From Closterium sp. NIES-65 (lineage: Eukaryota > Streptophyta > Zygnematophyceae > Desmidiales > Closteriaceae), in the NCBI GenBank assembly GCA_948144175.1, contig CANXME010002464.1, forward strand, positions 124,001 to 188,000: a stretch of DNA of 64,000 bases, given 5' to 3'. A program made the position numbers and the translations under genes. The notes beneath the pieces were generated by a model. That model had not been told where the DNA came from and searched no databases. It saw only the letters and a list, made by a program, of their open reading frames with translations. Position 1 is the first letter of the stretch, and each line of letters starts with the position of its first letter. Positions 1 to 9,739 of this stretch are shown here, in pieces.

Positions 1-2142
1 CGCCTTTGCCGTTGAAGTGAGCCCTCGCCATCTCTCACTCAGTGACCTCCTTCCCGCCAACCCTCTGCCTCTCCTTGATGATTCTTGCCCTTCCCATGTG
101 CTCCCTCTCGCGCTCCTCTGCTTCCCTTGCAAACCATCTTGCTCCACCGTCAACCTTCCATCCACTCGAACCTCTCTCCATCCATCTCTTCTCTGACTCC
201 TGCAGACTCAGCAGTCCATCAGGGCAGCACAAGGCAGCTACACGTGGCACTACTCCCTCTCCCAGCCATCATCCACATCAGCATCCTCCACGTCATCCAG
301 CAAGCCTAACAGTGCTTCATCCTACTCGGTTCCTCCCAATGTTGCTGTCATCACGATGCAGGTAACAATCATCGTGCATGCAGGCAAGCACTGTGTTGTG
401 TTGTAAGAGGCGCCTCGACATCACTGTGTATCATCCGTACTTAACACTGTTGAGACGCGTCAACATTCGTGCTGCACACATTAATCTTCCACTATTTATT
501 ATCGCTTCACCTACCTTTCGCTAACGATAATCTAGGCACTTCAGCAAATAATCGTCCACTCCACTCCATCACTCCTCTGCCCTCCCTTCTTCAACCTCCC
601 ACACCACTTATAGTTGATCCTTCATCCATCAGCACCCCCATGTTCTCACCACCAGCATACGTGGAGGAGCTTTGAGAACGCTGTGTTGTATGCTCCATCA
701 GAATGCTGTGCTGTGCCATGCCGTGCTGTGCTGTGCTGCAATGCTACTAGTTGTTCCGTTTATCTCAAACGCGCTTGTGCCACTGTCACATGTGCAGGAG
801 CTCTCACCAAGCACGGTTGTCTTGAGACTAGCTCACCTGTATCAAGTGAGTCCCACACTCACTCCCTCTCACTCATTCTCTCCTCACTCACATCTCTTCC
901 CTCACACACTCCTCGTCCGCACTCGCGCTCCTCCCTCTCTCACACCCCTGCCTCACTAGTGCCCTTTACTCACTCAAATCCCCCCCCAGTCGGCCTTCCA
1001 TCCATCCTGCCCTGCCGTACTGCACCGCTTCCAATCCTCTCAAAATCTCACCGTCCTCTCCTCTGCATTGCACTGCACCACTTGCACTCCACTCCCCACT
1101 CACACTCTACACACGCCCTCATACCTCCCTCACCATTGTACTGCCCTTGTATTCCTCCTTTCCGCCAAGATTTCATTCTCAATAATACCTCCCTCGAACT
1201 CGGCAAGGCCTCCTGGTTTCAGGAGACCCAAAGCCCACCTCCTTCACTGCCTTATGTGTGTCTGCTTCCCTGTCTCATCTGCTTCCCTGTCTCATCTGCT
1301 TCCCTGTCTCATCTGCTTCCCTGTCTCATCTGCTTCCCTGTCTCATCTGCTTCCCTGTCTCATCTGCTTCCCTGTCTCATCTGCTTCCCTGTCTCATCGG
1401 CCTCCCCCTCCCTGCCCCATCTGCAACTGCAGCCCGGGGAGCATGCTGCCTGGTCGCGTCCAGCTCAAGTGGACCTCCGAAGATTGTTTGCAGCAAAACA
1501 GGTAGATAGTCTGGTTGCCCTACCTTTTCAACAGGTAGATAGTCTGGTCGCCCTACCTTTTCAACAGCTCTAACACGCTCTTGGTTTAAAACCCTTAATA
1601 GTCGCCTCTTTGTGACATGTAACTGGTCACCCTACCTGCGTTCTGACTTGCTCTCAAACCCTCTCTCGCACACACCTCTTCACACACCGCTTAGTGATTC
1701 AACCACAGCTGCGTGCATACATAATATTTTGTGAGTGAGCTGACCAGGAATCATACAGCAGTCAATCTCAGAAACCCCTAGAATGCTAGCTTCAAATTTC
1801 AACCCTACTATCCAGCCTCAGAGCGTGTACCGTAATTGCTTTCCATCCCTTACCAAGATCACACCCATCTCATCCCCCCCATGTTACTTCCCTTACTGTC
1901 ACATTCCCACCCACCCCTAGCAGATACATGAGGTGACAGAACTGAGTCTGATGGCCAATCAGAAACAAGCAGACATGCGACAGCCTCTTTCCTGGCGAGT
2001 GGAGGGCGAGGAGGGAGTTGAGGGAGCAGGTGATGAAAATAGGTCGGCTCGAGAATCGTTCGTTGATCCTGCTTCTCTTGTTGTGGAGTTGGGGCCTGCA
2101 GAAATTCGCACATTTTCAATCCGGCTGCAAGGTAGTACATGA
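1..2142 (+). CDS. GH38 alpha-mannosidase, C-terminal exons (gene begins before the window)
   Basis: This is the 3' end of a class II (GH38) alpha-mannosidase, the lysosomal/vacuolar enzyme that removes alpha-linked mannose from N-glycans. Five exons are read, all joined in phase 0: 1-16, 206-361, 798-845, 1433-1501 and 1933-2142 (TGA at 2140-2142). Each internal exon has AG before it and GT after it. The exons encode SYSVPPNVAVITMQ, then ELSPSTVVLRLAHLYQ, then a piece ending VDLRRLFAAKQ, then VTELSLMANQ ... WRVEG ... VDPASLVVELGPAEIRTF. From memory, plant alpha-mannosidases end with the same ordered blocks (PDNVALLTLQEL, LLRLAHLYE, VELKKLF, TEMSLSANQ, WKVEG, PMEIRT). This part is the C-terminal beta-sandwich; the catalytic domain lies upstream, outside the window. 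A Ser-rich insert (SSTSASSTSSSKPNS) precedes the first conserved block and looks lineage-specific. Identification is strong; exact junctions are inferred from splice motifs. Confidence 0.88.
1262..1397. repeat. 17-bp minisatellite, 8 identical copies, in a mannosidase intron
   Basis: Eight exact head-to-tail copies of CTGCTTCCCTGTCTCAT fill 1262-1397, inside the intron between the 798-845 and 1433-1501 exons. The sequence is pyrimidine-rich and lies 35 bases upstream of the 3' splice site. Because 17 is not a multiple of three, every frame cycles through the same 17-residue string, which produces spurious open frames. Confidence 0.95.
1498..1567. repeat. 33-bp direct duplication containing the 5' splice site
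   Basis: Two copies of a 33-base unit beginning ACAGGTAGATAGTCTGG follow each other, differing at one base (GGTTGCC / GGTCGCC), and a third partial ACAG ends the run. The unit carries the CAG|GTAGAT donor that ends the 1433-1501 exon, so a second identical donor sits 33 bases (11 codons) downstream in frame. Confidence 0.85.
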
Positions 2143-2675
2143 GTATTTAGTCGAAAAAATCTTGTGTACCATATCAATTGAAATATCATGTTGCATTGCG
2201 CTCTACTTTGCCTTTGTGCTTTCAAAGGGCCCTCTACCATGTCTATTATTGTGGCTATTTCGTACCGCATAATCAAGCATCACGTTGTTTCGTTGCTTCG
2301 AAATTATGGGAGGCGCCGCATCCATCTGCCGTCAAACGGAGCATGTGTCACTCCTGCGAACTCGCTCTCGTTCAGATCCGCTAGAGCACCTGAGTAAGCC
2401 TTACTTGTTCGCTGAGCGAGCCAGCCTAAGCAAATGAGTGCATCACGGGCATAATATTATCCTCTCAATCCTCACAGTGGTCCCGCTTCCGCAATATTCC
2501 CTTCCCGTACGCTCCTCGGTTTCTTCCCTATCCGCTGAGGAGCGGGATGAGTTGTATCAACAGCTAAGGATCATTCAGAAGCATAGAGGTTGCAAGGAGA
2601 ACTGTTAAATGCTCGAGATATCTTATTGAAGGCAAGTGACTGAACACCCTCACCGTGCTGTTCCTGGGTCATTTC
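2143..2675. other. 3' flank of the mannosidase gene, no gene seen
   Basis: AT-richer sequence than its surroundings, presumably holding the mannosidase 3' UTR and then intergenic DNA. Overlapping short open frames exist but show no splice logic, composition or motif that would support a gene. Confidence 0.5.
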
Positions 2676-3963
2676 CAGTGCCCTAGACATCAGACTTTGG
2701 AGTCTGAATCAGAGTCCGTTCAGACTTTTTTTTTGTACCTACCGTAGTCTGAACTCAAAGAAATTATTTATGTACCTTGTCTGATTTTCCAGAGTTTTTT
2801 CTTATGAGTTGTCTGAAATTTCAGCCTAATTTTACCATCATCGCCCGGATATAAGACATGTATGTCTTATCTCATACATTAAAAAAATCTGTCTTATAAA
2901 TGGACAAAAATCCGTTTAGAAGATACTTCCTCGTTATACATTTGCCATTTGCCCCTACACACAAATAGGTGTCTTATAATGAGGCTACCCCGTTTATAAG
3001 AGACACCCGTATAATAGACAACCCTTGTCTACTATTCAACACTGTCTTATATCCGGGTGATGACGGTACTAGGGTAGGCTAAGCTTCAGACTTGTATCGG
3101 GGGTACACTCTGCGCGCTTATCGGAGCAAAGTTTCCTGGAAGTTTCCTTCTGATATGCCCACTTCCGAGATGGCAGTGGAGTGCCAGGACATGAGCAATG
3201 CTCACTTCGACAGCTGGGACATCCAAATACACTAGTTTGTCGAGAATATCTTCCAGTTTCGCTGAGGAATTGGTTGCGTGATTACGAGATTTCTGAAGAC
3301 AAAAACTCGTCACATGTAAGTTATCGCTAATGTATTGTAAAGAATAGGCGACTTTGATGCTGATTCGCTGTAAAAACATCTGCAGCACGCACTGGTGTGA
3401 ATTGCGAAGTTCCTGATTCGTACTGAAAGTTTCGTGTGGCATTGTCTGATCCTCACATGCCACGCCAAGCAACAGTTTCTGCCTGCTGCCGGCTCAGCTG
3501 CGTGGCACTTGGCCTATTTGATACAGATCGGGTGAACGATCGAATCGCTTGAAAAGCAAATCTAAAACGGACAAAATCGGCACACATGCAAGAAAATGGG
3601 TACAGAACGGTAATCACACACACGACAAAACGAAATGAGATCAGCAGAGCAGAAACAACCATGCGCTGCACGTGACAAAAACACTGGAACGCCGCCGATA
3701 TGAGCAGAGGCGATGCACGAGCACGAGCACGTTGCCTGATGCGTTGGTATGGTAGGCTGTAATCAGCCTCAATGCTATTATAACTGCTTTTACGAAACTG
3801 CATGAACATCTTAAAATTTGAAGTAACTTTGACAGTTCAGACAAAAAAAATTGTGCTTGTCTGAATTTTCAGACTAAAATTTTGAGGCACCTCTGACAGA
3901 CAGAGTTCCAGGAGGGGTGTACTCTAAGGCCTCAGACTACCTCAAAACGAATCTAGGGGCCTG
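2676..3963. mobile_element. Non-autonomous hAT-like DNA transposon with 8-bp target duplication
   Basis: The ends form imperfect terminal inverted repeats: CAGTGCCCTAGA at 2676-2687 and, on the other strand from 3963, CAGGCCCCTAGA. They are flanked by GTCATTTC (2668-2675) and GTCCTTTC (3964-3971), an 8-bp target duplication with one mismatch. A CAG-beginning inverted repeat with an 8-bp duplication is the hAT signature. Sub-terminal TCTGA/TCAGA motifs and T runs recur at both ends. No transposase domain is visible in the 1.29 kb, so it would depend on a partner element. A second copy of the left end lies near 47289. Part of the length is a later nested MITE. Confidence 0.75.
2835..3066. mobile_element. 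TA-flanked MITE (Tc1/mariner-like), nested in the hAT-like element
   Basis: A 24-bp terminal inverted repeat with two mismatches (beginning CCATCATCGCCCGGATATAA at 2835; its partner ends at 3066 as the complement of CCGTCATCACCCGGATATAA) encloses 232 bp and is flanked by TA at 2833-2834 and 3067-3068. TA duplication is typical of the Tc1/mariner/pogo group. The inside is AT-rich, has several GTCTTATA/TATAAGAC motifs in both orientations and no coding capacity. Confidence 0.8.
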
Positions 3964-4089
3964 GTCCTTTCCCCTTAATTTATCCTTCTCCTCCCGAGAG
4001 TTTCCTGCCATTGCAGAATGGCTTCTTACTGCTCCTTCCACATTATCCTTTATGTGGAAGTAAGCGGTAGGATTATGAGCCATAGCTAG

Positions 4090-4230
4090 GAGATTCCTAG
4101 CTAGGCAAGAGACATTTTAGGCAAAGAAGAGGGTTTTCACTAGCAGGAATGAGGATACAAATAGCAAACCATAGAAGGGTTGTACTCGCTATAGAGCACC
4201 CACTACAGGCTAGAGCATAACATTCTGACA
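4090..4230 (-). repeat. Degenerate Copia-type LTR remnant
   Basis: The stretch resembles the lone LTR at 49825-49954: both contain TCACTAGCA, GATACAA, GGTTGTACTC, TATAGAG, CCACT, CAGGCTAGA and end ATTCTGACA (minus-strand start TGTCAGAAT). The left boundary cannot be placed well. No internal retroelement sequence is attached, so it is probably an old solo LTR of the Copia lineage that fills this window. Confidence 0.55.
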
Positions 4231-4567
4231 CTTTACCCCTCAAGTTATGCATGAATCTGTGAGAGGACTCAACAGCGTGTCAGCGGAGGGAATACCACAG
4301 CTCTTAGCCATCACATTCAGTCTATGGTGGAGCTAAAAGACGAGGATTTGGTGGAAACCGATTGAAGCCCAAGCTAGGGGAGCTTGTGAGGCTGCTGCAT
4401 GAAACAAGTAGTTTTGTCGCAAATGCTTGCATGCAGGACCAAATATAACTTGAGGACATGGACACAAGGAAAGATTTTGGCGATTGATCGTGCAATATCG
4501 AACACCGGCATCGGCGGGAGGGAGTGTGAAGTATCTGCTATAGTAAACTGTACACAATTTCTGACAG

Positions 4568-4639
4568 GTCGATGTAGTATAATGGTCAGTATCTCCGCCT
4601 GTCACGCGGAAGATCCGGGTTCGATCCCCGTCATCGGCG
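4568..4639 (+). tRNA. tRNA-Asp (anticodon GTC)
   Basis: The 72-nt sequence folds as a standard tRNA. The acceptor strands GTCGATG (4568-4574) and CATCGGC (4632-4638) pair with one G-U; the D arm carries the A box (TAGTATAATGG); the anticodon stem TCCGC/GCGGA encloses CTGTCAC with anticodon GTC at 4601-4603; and the T arm carries the B box GGTTCGATCCC. It closely matches eukaryotic tRNA-Asp. There is no intron and CCA is not encoded, as expected for a nuclear gene. One mispair closes the T stem. Confidence 0.95.
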
Positions 4640-4646
4640 GCTTTGC

Positions 4647-4650
4647 TTTT
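4647..4650 (+). terminator. Pol III terminator of the tRNA-Asp gene
   Basis: TTTT starts eight bases after the tRNA discriminator base, the usual RNA polymerase III stop signal. Confidence 0.7.
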
Positions 4651-5388
4651 AGCTACCCCTGCTTGATATCTAAGTTCCCTTTCTCATTTCACACACTGTT
4701 TTTATTTTACTTGTTTTTTGTTTGCATCTTTCATTCTACACCGTAGCACTCTACCGCAGCTGTTAGTATCGGAAGAAGACATTGCATGCAGGCTGGTTGG
4801 CCTTTTTCTCGATCCAAAAGCTCACGCCAGCGCGCCAAGCAGCCAGGTTTGAACTTCGATCACCAAAAAAGCTCGAGCAGGCGCACTCACAATGGATCCT
4901 TGCATGCGTCGCCTCCAGCAGCCTTGGGCCCGCCTCTGGCTCCTAGATTCTGGTCACACTGCGTTTGTTGAAACAGCAAGCCACGTGTCGTTTGTCTCAG
5001 CGCATAGTTTTCTGCTCCCTTCCGCGGTTTCATCTCCTCCGTTTGTTCCATCAACGCCGTCCCTCAGTCGCTCGTCGTCCCTCCGGTTACGATCGATGTA
5101 CCGTACGTCGCGAGTCCTTTGTGGGACTCGTGTAATGGTTTTTTCAGCTCGCCGGTTCCGTTGACCATGCAACCACCTTATCGCCTTCCCTGAACTTCTT
5201 TCGCCGTACCTTGTAACCAGATTTACTACGAGGTTCCTTGATAATGGACTGATCAATCACCCCATCGACCCACTTCCTGATGAAGTATCCTCTTCGGTTC
5301 TCGAGGCTCATTGTATATCAGCATCGCGTTAAATACTCTGATAGTTCAGGGTTGATAGTTTTTACATTCTGCACGGCCACTACTCAAG
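4651..5388. other. Stretch between tRNA-Asp and the coiled-coil gene; possible upstream exons
   Basis: No gene can be assigned firmly. A plus-strand open stretch at about 5167-5332 encodes FPELLSPYLVTRFTTRF and later NHPIDPLPDEVSSSVLEAH, which reads like protein and could be an upstream exon of the coiled-coil gene, but I could not place both splice sites. The 91-codon frame at 4892-5164 is Ser/Arg-rich and unsupported. Confidence 0.3.
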
Positions 5389-7550
5389 CAGATCACGCAC
5401 GGCAAATCAACTGAAGGAGGTACTGAGTGATGTTTTATCTAGAGGCACTGAAGGGGATGCTGTATGTACGATTGGTCGTACATTCTTTCCGCGATTGGCT
5501 GGAACTTGTAATCCTATGTCAAGCGACAATTAGAAGCTGCCAGTGAAACACGACAACTATGCAATCAGATTCAGCATCAGACTTGCCTATGTGCTCATTT
5601 TCTCCCCCGCCCCTCGTTGTGCGTGCAGCTTGAAGCAGCCATGGCATGGAGCAATTACGAGTTGAATGCTTTCGAGGGGAAAGTGAAGCACTGTCTGCGG
5701 ATCAGGAATCAGCCAGATAATGGTCAGTGGACGGACGAAGAGAAAGTTAAGTGAGTGGGGTGAAAGCGGTTGCTCATCAACCTGGAGCCCGAGTGTTGTT
5801 CGATCTAAGTACTTTCTTTTCTACCTCATTGTTCAGGCAAAGTGTCTCAGAAGCAGTGCTGCAAAACATCAAATTTACAGTGCTGCGAGCATACAAGCTA
5901 TTTTGCCTCTTCAGTGATGTTTTTTAACCATTGTTGCTTTGAGTGAGCACTTCATCACCAAATTATTCACCCTTTTTATTTCTATCCGTCCATGCTTCTC
6001 TTCTCAACAGAGTTAACTCACCTGCTGGAAGAAGCGCTGCACAAGCTGCGGGGTCAGCAGATTCAAGTTCTGAATTTGCGCAAAAACTTGAATGCCATGC
6101 ATGCAGAAAATTCTGATTTGGTCACACGGATGAGGTGGTTTGAGCTCATGGAAGCTAGACTGAGAGAGCATGCACACCTGGTGAGTAGGGTAAGCGAGTA
6201 TGAGGTTAGGCTGGAAGAGTACGTGAGTGGAATCTGAAAGTATGAGAAGCTACAGAGCAGGGTTAGAGAGAATGTATGACGGTAGGGTGAAAGAGTACGA
6301 GAGAGAAACAGAGAAATTGGGGAGTAAGTTCAAGATGTTGAGCAACTGGAAAGTAGGGTCAGGGAGAACGAGAGTGTAAATAGTAGATTTAGAGAATACG
6401 AGAAACTGGAGAGTAGGGCTAGTGAGCATGATAAACCAGAGAGAAGTGTTAGAGAGTATGGAAACCTGGAGAATAGGGTTAGAGAGTATATGAAACTGGA
6501 GAGTAGGGTTTGAGAAGGTATGAGATACTGGATGCAAAGGCGAAGGGAGGACATTGAGAATCTGGCAGCGAGAACAAGGGAAGTAAGACACCTGGAAGCA
6601 AGGGTAACATTTTGTGTTTGAGCAGGGAGTACGGGGGTCACACTTTGTGGTGGCCAGACTTCAGCAGGAGAATGTGTGTCTGGAGAAGAAGGTTGAAGAA
6701 GCTGGGCCGCTGGAGAAGATGGTGCAAGATTTGAGGAAAGAGCTAGATGAGGTAGGGTGGGAAAATTTGTGTATGATTTTGTAGGCATGCATGTTTGGGA
6801 GCTGGGAGCATGCACAGTTTGTTGCATGTTCATATGGTAGTTGTTATTCTGTACAAAGAGCCAACTCGTGATCTCATCTATTGTCCTGGAGCTTGAGACT
6901 CTGGTCTTTTTCTTTTCTTTTAAACAATCTTTGCAGGTGACGCAGCAGCGCAACGGGCTGCGGCAGCAGCTGAGGAATACACAGGAGCACAGAGGGAGGC
7001 TGAGTCAACAAATCATAGAAGCTCAAGATATTTCCCTTCAGGCAAGTGATAATAGCACCTCTCCAACTTTCCTGCCCCCATCTCCACCAAAACAGTTGGC
7101 GATTCCGTTCCATGCTGTGTTGCCATTCTTTGCAGTTATGCTCAAGTGGTCTTTTTTTTTTTTCAGCTGCATTAAGGAGTGGCATGGCTGCTGAAGGAGG
7201 CGGGGTTGGGGGTGGGGAGGGTGAGGGGGGGAGAGGGGTTAGCAACGTGTGTTATATTGAGGAAACCTATTTATGACTTGTTTGCTTCATGTGCCCCTCA
7301 GGTTCTGCGTGACTGCGTGAGAAAAATCGACAGAGTTCCGGCACAAGGAGTGCAGCAGCTGGTGCGAGCAATAAACGTTCATATTCAGCCTGTGTTGGAG
7401 AAAGAAAGGGAGGATATCATAGAAGTCACTCCAGAGCCCAAGATATGTGAGATTGTGCGGCTTCTGATCAAGATCATTAGGACACTGCTCTGCTTGCTGC
7501 TCTGCCCAAGTTGGCCAGACTGCCTGTGCCATTGCCAGACTAGATAGACT
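5389..7550 (+). CDS. Spliced coiled-coil protein of unknown function
   Basis: I do not recognise this gene. Exons inferred from splice motifs and continuous phase are about 5389-5461, 5524-5722, 6011-6180, 6626-6751, 6937-7041 and 7302-7550 (stop TAG near 7547). The 5722|6011 junction is phase 1; the others are phase 0. The product is rich in Leu, Gln, Glu and Arg with heptad-like runs (LTHLLEEALHKLRGQQ, ARLQQENVCLEKKVEEAG, LRQQLRNTQEHRGRLSQQ), predicting a long coiled coil. The C-terminal exon encodes VLRDCVRKIDRVPAQG, an acidic segment, then a hydrophobic Cys-rich tail (RLLIKIIRTLLCLLLCP) that could be a membrane anchor. The intron at 7042 begins GCAAGT, a GC-AG intron. The 5' end is unresolved: the piece 5581-5628 is open but may be a short intron, and the start codon was not found with confidence. 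A structural or tethering role is only a guess. Confidence 0.6.
6110..6545 (+). repeat. Degenerate 30-bp coding-type repeats, mostly intronic
   Basis: About ten diverged 30-base units lie here; the better ones translate to KLESRVREYE-like decapeptides (for example EYEKLESRASEH, then VREYGNLENRVREYMKLESRV). The first unit overlaps the end of the 6011-6180 exon and the frame runs on past the GTGAGT donor into VSRVSEYEVRLEEY before a TGA at 6234. Further stops occur downstream. The array looks like a former coiled-coil coding repeat that is now intron, or an alternative exon that has decayed. Confidence 0.65.
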
Positions 7551-8097
7551 TTCCCATGGTATTGGAGGGAGTCCTTGCTTGAGAATCTGTAACAGCATAT
7601 TGGTAGTGTACATTATGATTAATAATAATTCTTGTGTTATTTGACTGCAATGATCATAAGCTGCATGCAACGGCCAGACCCATCACATCCATCTAGGATA
7701 CGCTCTTTATGTTGGAGTAACAAATGCATGGTGAAATAGTCTTGTGGAGTGGAAGCCCACGACCTGAATTACAACACTGAGGCTCCAGACCAGAACCTCA
7801 GGTTACTGAATGTTTGTCTGCAAAACCGAAGCAGAAGTTCGAGTGCAGGTGATTGCAGCACCCACACAAGAGGGAGCTTCGGGCTGTGGGTATGTATACC
7901 TTTGAAATTGCAATTCAGGGTGTGTGAGCACTGGCAACTGCACAGGGGAACAGCGAGCGAGTGGGGGGAAAAGGGGTTGAGCGAAGGGGGAAAGAGAGTG
8001 AGCAGGGGGGAATGAGGGGCGGGAACAGGGGGTAAGAGAGTGAGCGGGCCTGGGGGAGAGAGGTGAACAAGGGGGTTACGAGAGTGAGGCGGAGGGA
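7551..8097. other. Downstream flank of the coiled-coil gene, no gene seen
   Basis: Probably includes the 3' UTR. Only short open frames without domain or splice support. From about 7960 the plus strand becomes increasingly G-rich, leading into the minisatellite. Confidence 0.4.
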
Positions 8098-8738
8098 GGA
8101 GCGGACAGGGCACAGAGAGGAGAGGACAGGACACAGGGAGGTGAGAACAGGACACGGGGAGGAGAGAACAGGACGCAGGGAGGAGAGAACAGGACGCAGG
8201 GAGGGGAGAACAGGACACAGGGAGGAGATAACAGGACACAGGGAGGAGAGAACATACCACAGGGAGGAGATAACAGGACACAGGGAGGAGAGAACAGGAC
8301 ACAGGGAGGAGAGAACAGGACACAGGGAGGAAAGAACAGGACGCAGGGAGGAGAGAACACGACGCAGGGAGGGGAGAACAGACCACAGGGAGGAGATAAC
8401 AGGACACAGGGAGGAGAGAACAGGACACAGGGAGGAGAGAACAGGACGCAGGGAGGAAAGAACAGGACGCAGGGAGGGGAGAACAGGGCACAGGGAGGAG
8501 AGAACAGGACACAGGGAGGAGAGAACATACCACAGGGAGGAGAGAACAGGACACAGGGAGGAGAGAACAGGACAAAGGGAGGGGAGAACATACCACAGGG
8601 ATGAGAGAACAGGACACAGGGAGGAGAGAACAGGACAAAGGGAGGGGAGAACAGGACACATGGAGGAGAGAACAGGACGCAGGGAGGGGAGAACAGGACA
8701 CAGGGTGGAGAGGACAGGACACAGGGAGGCGCGAACTG
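8098..8738. repeat. Polypurine 21-bp minisatellite, about 30 copies
   Basis: Tandem units of about 21 bases (GGACACAGGGAGGAGAGAAC plus one base) run for some 640 bp with almost pure purines on the plus strand. Variant units (GGACGCAGGG, ATACCACAGGG, GGAGATAACA, GGACAAAGGG) recur in a partly ordered way, suggesting duplications of several units at once. Because 21 is a multiple of three, long open frames exist on both strands (TGHREER heptapeptides forward, Pro/Ser/Cys/Leu strings backward); these are a by-product of the repeat. Confidence 0.93.
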
Positions 8739-9237
8739 GGTACAGGTTACCTGGCACTGAGGAGATAGGATTTAAAGGGGAAAAAAAACATTGAACGGTG
8801 GAAGGGAGGAATTACAGGAATGGAAAGAGCGATGTGCAAATTGGTATGAGGGGGTGGGCGAAAAGTAATAGGGCGATTTGTCGGGGAGAGTGAGCAGGGG
8901 GGCGTTTTTTTTTTTTGCAGAATTGGGAGGATGAGATGGAGGGGGGAATGCGAGTGAGATGGAATGGAGGTGAGGGAGGTAAGGAGAACAGACGACGGCG
9001 AAAGAGGAAGGAAGGGGGAAGGGGGAAGGGAGGAGGGGGAAAGGGGGCGAGAATGAGGAAATGAGCCCAGAGTAACTCTCGCGCTCTGCCACTGTAGTAC
9101 TCTACGATTCAAGTTGCCGTCACCAGCCCGAGTCGTCAGTGAGAGTCACAAGAGACTGCGCAGCCAAAAAAGGCGTCCGTTTGGCAAGTAGAGATTGTTG
9201 TTCGGAGCAATAACTACAATTCCGTAATCGCTCAAAC
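8739..9237. other. Purine-rich spacer, then possible promoter/5' UTR
   Basis: 8760-9060 continues as imperfect GGGA/GGAA-rich sequence without repeats of fixed length. About 9060-9237 changes to mixed composition and could be a promoter and leader for the ATG at 9238. No TATA box was recognised. Confidence 0.35.
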
Positions 9238-9315
9238 ATGCTTTCGGACCTCTTCTCGCGGCTGCAAGAAACCACAAACATCCAAAAAAACATGGTTGCA
9301 GATTCCTACCTGGAG
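9238..9315 (+). CDS. Possible first exon of an unidentified host gene
   Basis: An ATG at 9238 opens 26 codons (MLSDLFSRLQETTNIQKNMV, then ADSYLE) that end exactly at CTGGAG|GTAACC, a plausible phase-0 donor. The peptide has normal amphipathic protein composition, unlike the repeats around it. No following exon is found before the Copia cluster that starts 556 bp downstream, so the gene could be interrupted by that cluster or the exon could be chance. The family is unknown. Confidence 0.3.
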
Positions 9316-9739
9316 GTAACCCTTGGGGTTGCTTTGGGGGGAAGGCTTCGGAAGGTATGTCTCAGGACGCTGGTCAGGATGCCTTTCGAGCAGACCGCGC
9401 GCTCAACTCCCCCAGAAGTGTCGGAACCAATCGTCGAGAAACATTTTTCTGGTTCGGAAACTTACGCGATTGGCCGTTGGCTTGAAAAAATTCGTTTGGC
9501 AATTTCGTTCATTTGACTTCCAACTCTGTTGGAATTGATCCCATTGGCCAATGTTCGCGTCGCGTCAAGCAATAGATTGGATATGTTTCAGATACACTTA
9601 GTGCATAGTGTACAGACATTATGGCAATATTGTCAGTAGATCTGCACTGTGGATGCCCGATTGATCCTGGAGAGGGTTACAGGCGCGTTCGCCTGGGGGG
9701 TTATGGGCGCACTGATCCGCTACTGAAACAAGCCCTTTT
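9316..9739. other. Anonymous sequence, no gene seen
   Basis: Mixed-composition sequence between the possible exon and the tRNA-like relic. The open frame running on from 9238 to 9516 most likely reads into an intron. Confidence 0.35.

Noticed and set aside
1262-1397. CRISPR-like array
   Set aside because: Copies are directly adjacent without spacers and the DNA is eukaryotic.
1258-1509. Ser/Leu/Pro open frames over the 17-bp repeat as a gene
   Set aside because: The repeat lies inside a mannosidase intron, and every frame reads the same 17-residue cycle.
4892-5164. 90-codon Ser/Arg-rich frame as a gene
   Set aside because: No motif, no splice logic, and low-complexity composition.
7769-8794. 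Long open frames on both strands (317, 280, 243 and 171 codons) across the polypurine repeat
   Set aside because: They are produced by a 21-bp tandem unit that is a multiple of three; the peptides are simple heptapeptide repeats on both strands with no flanking coding sequence.
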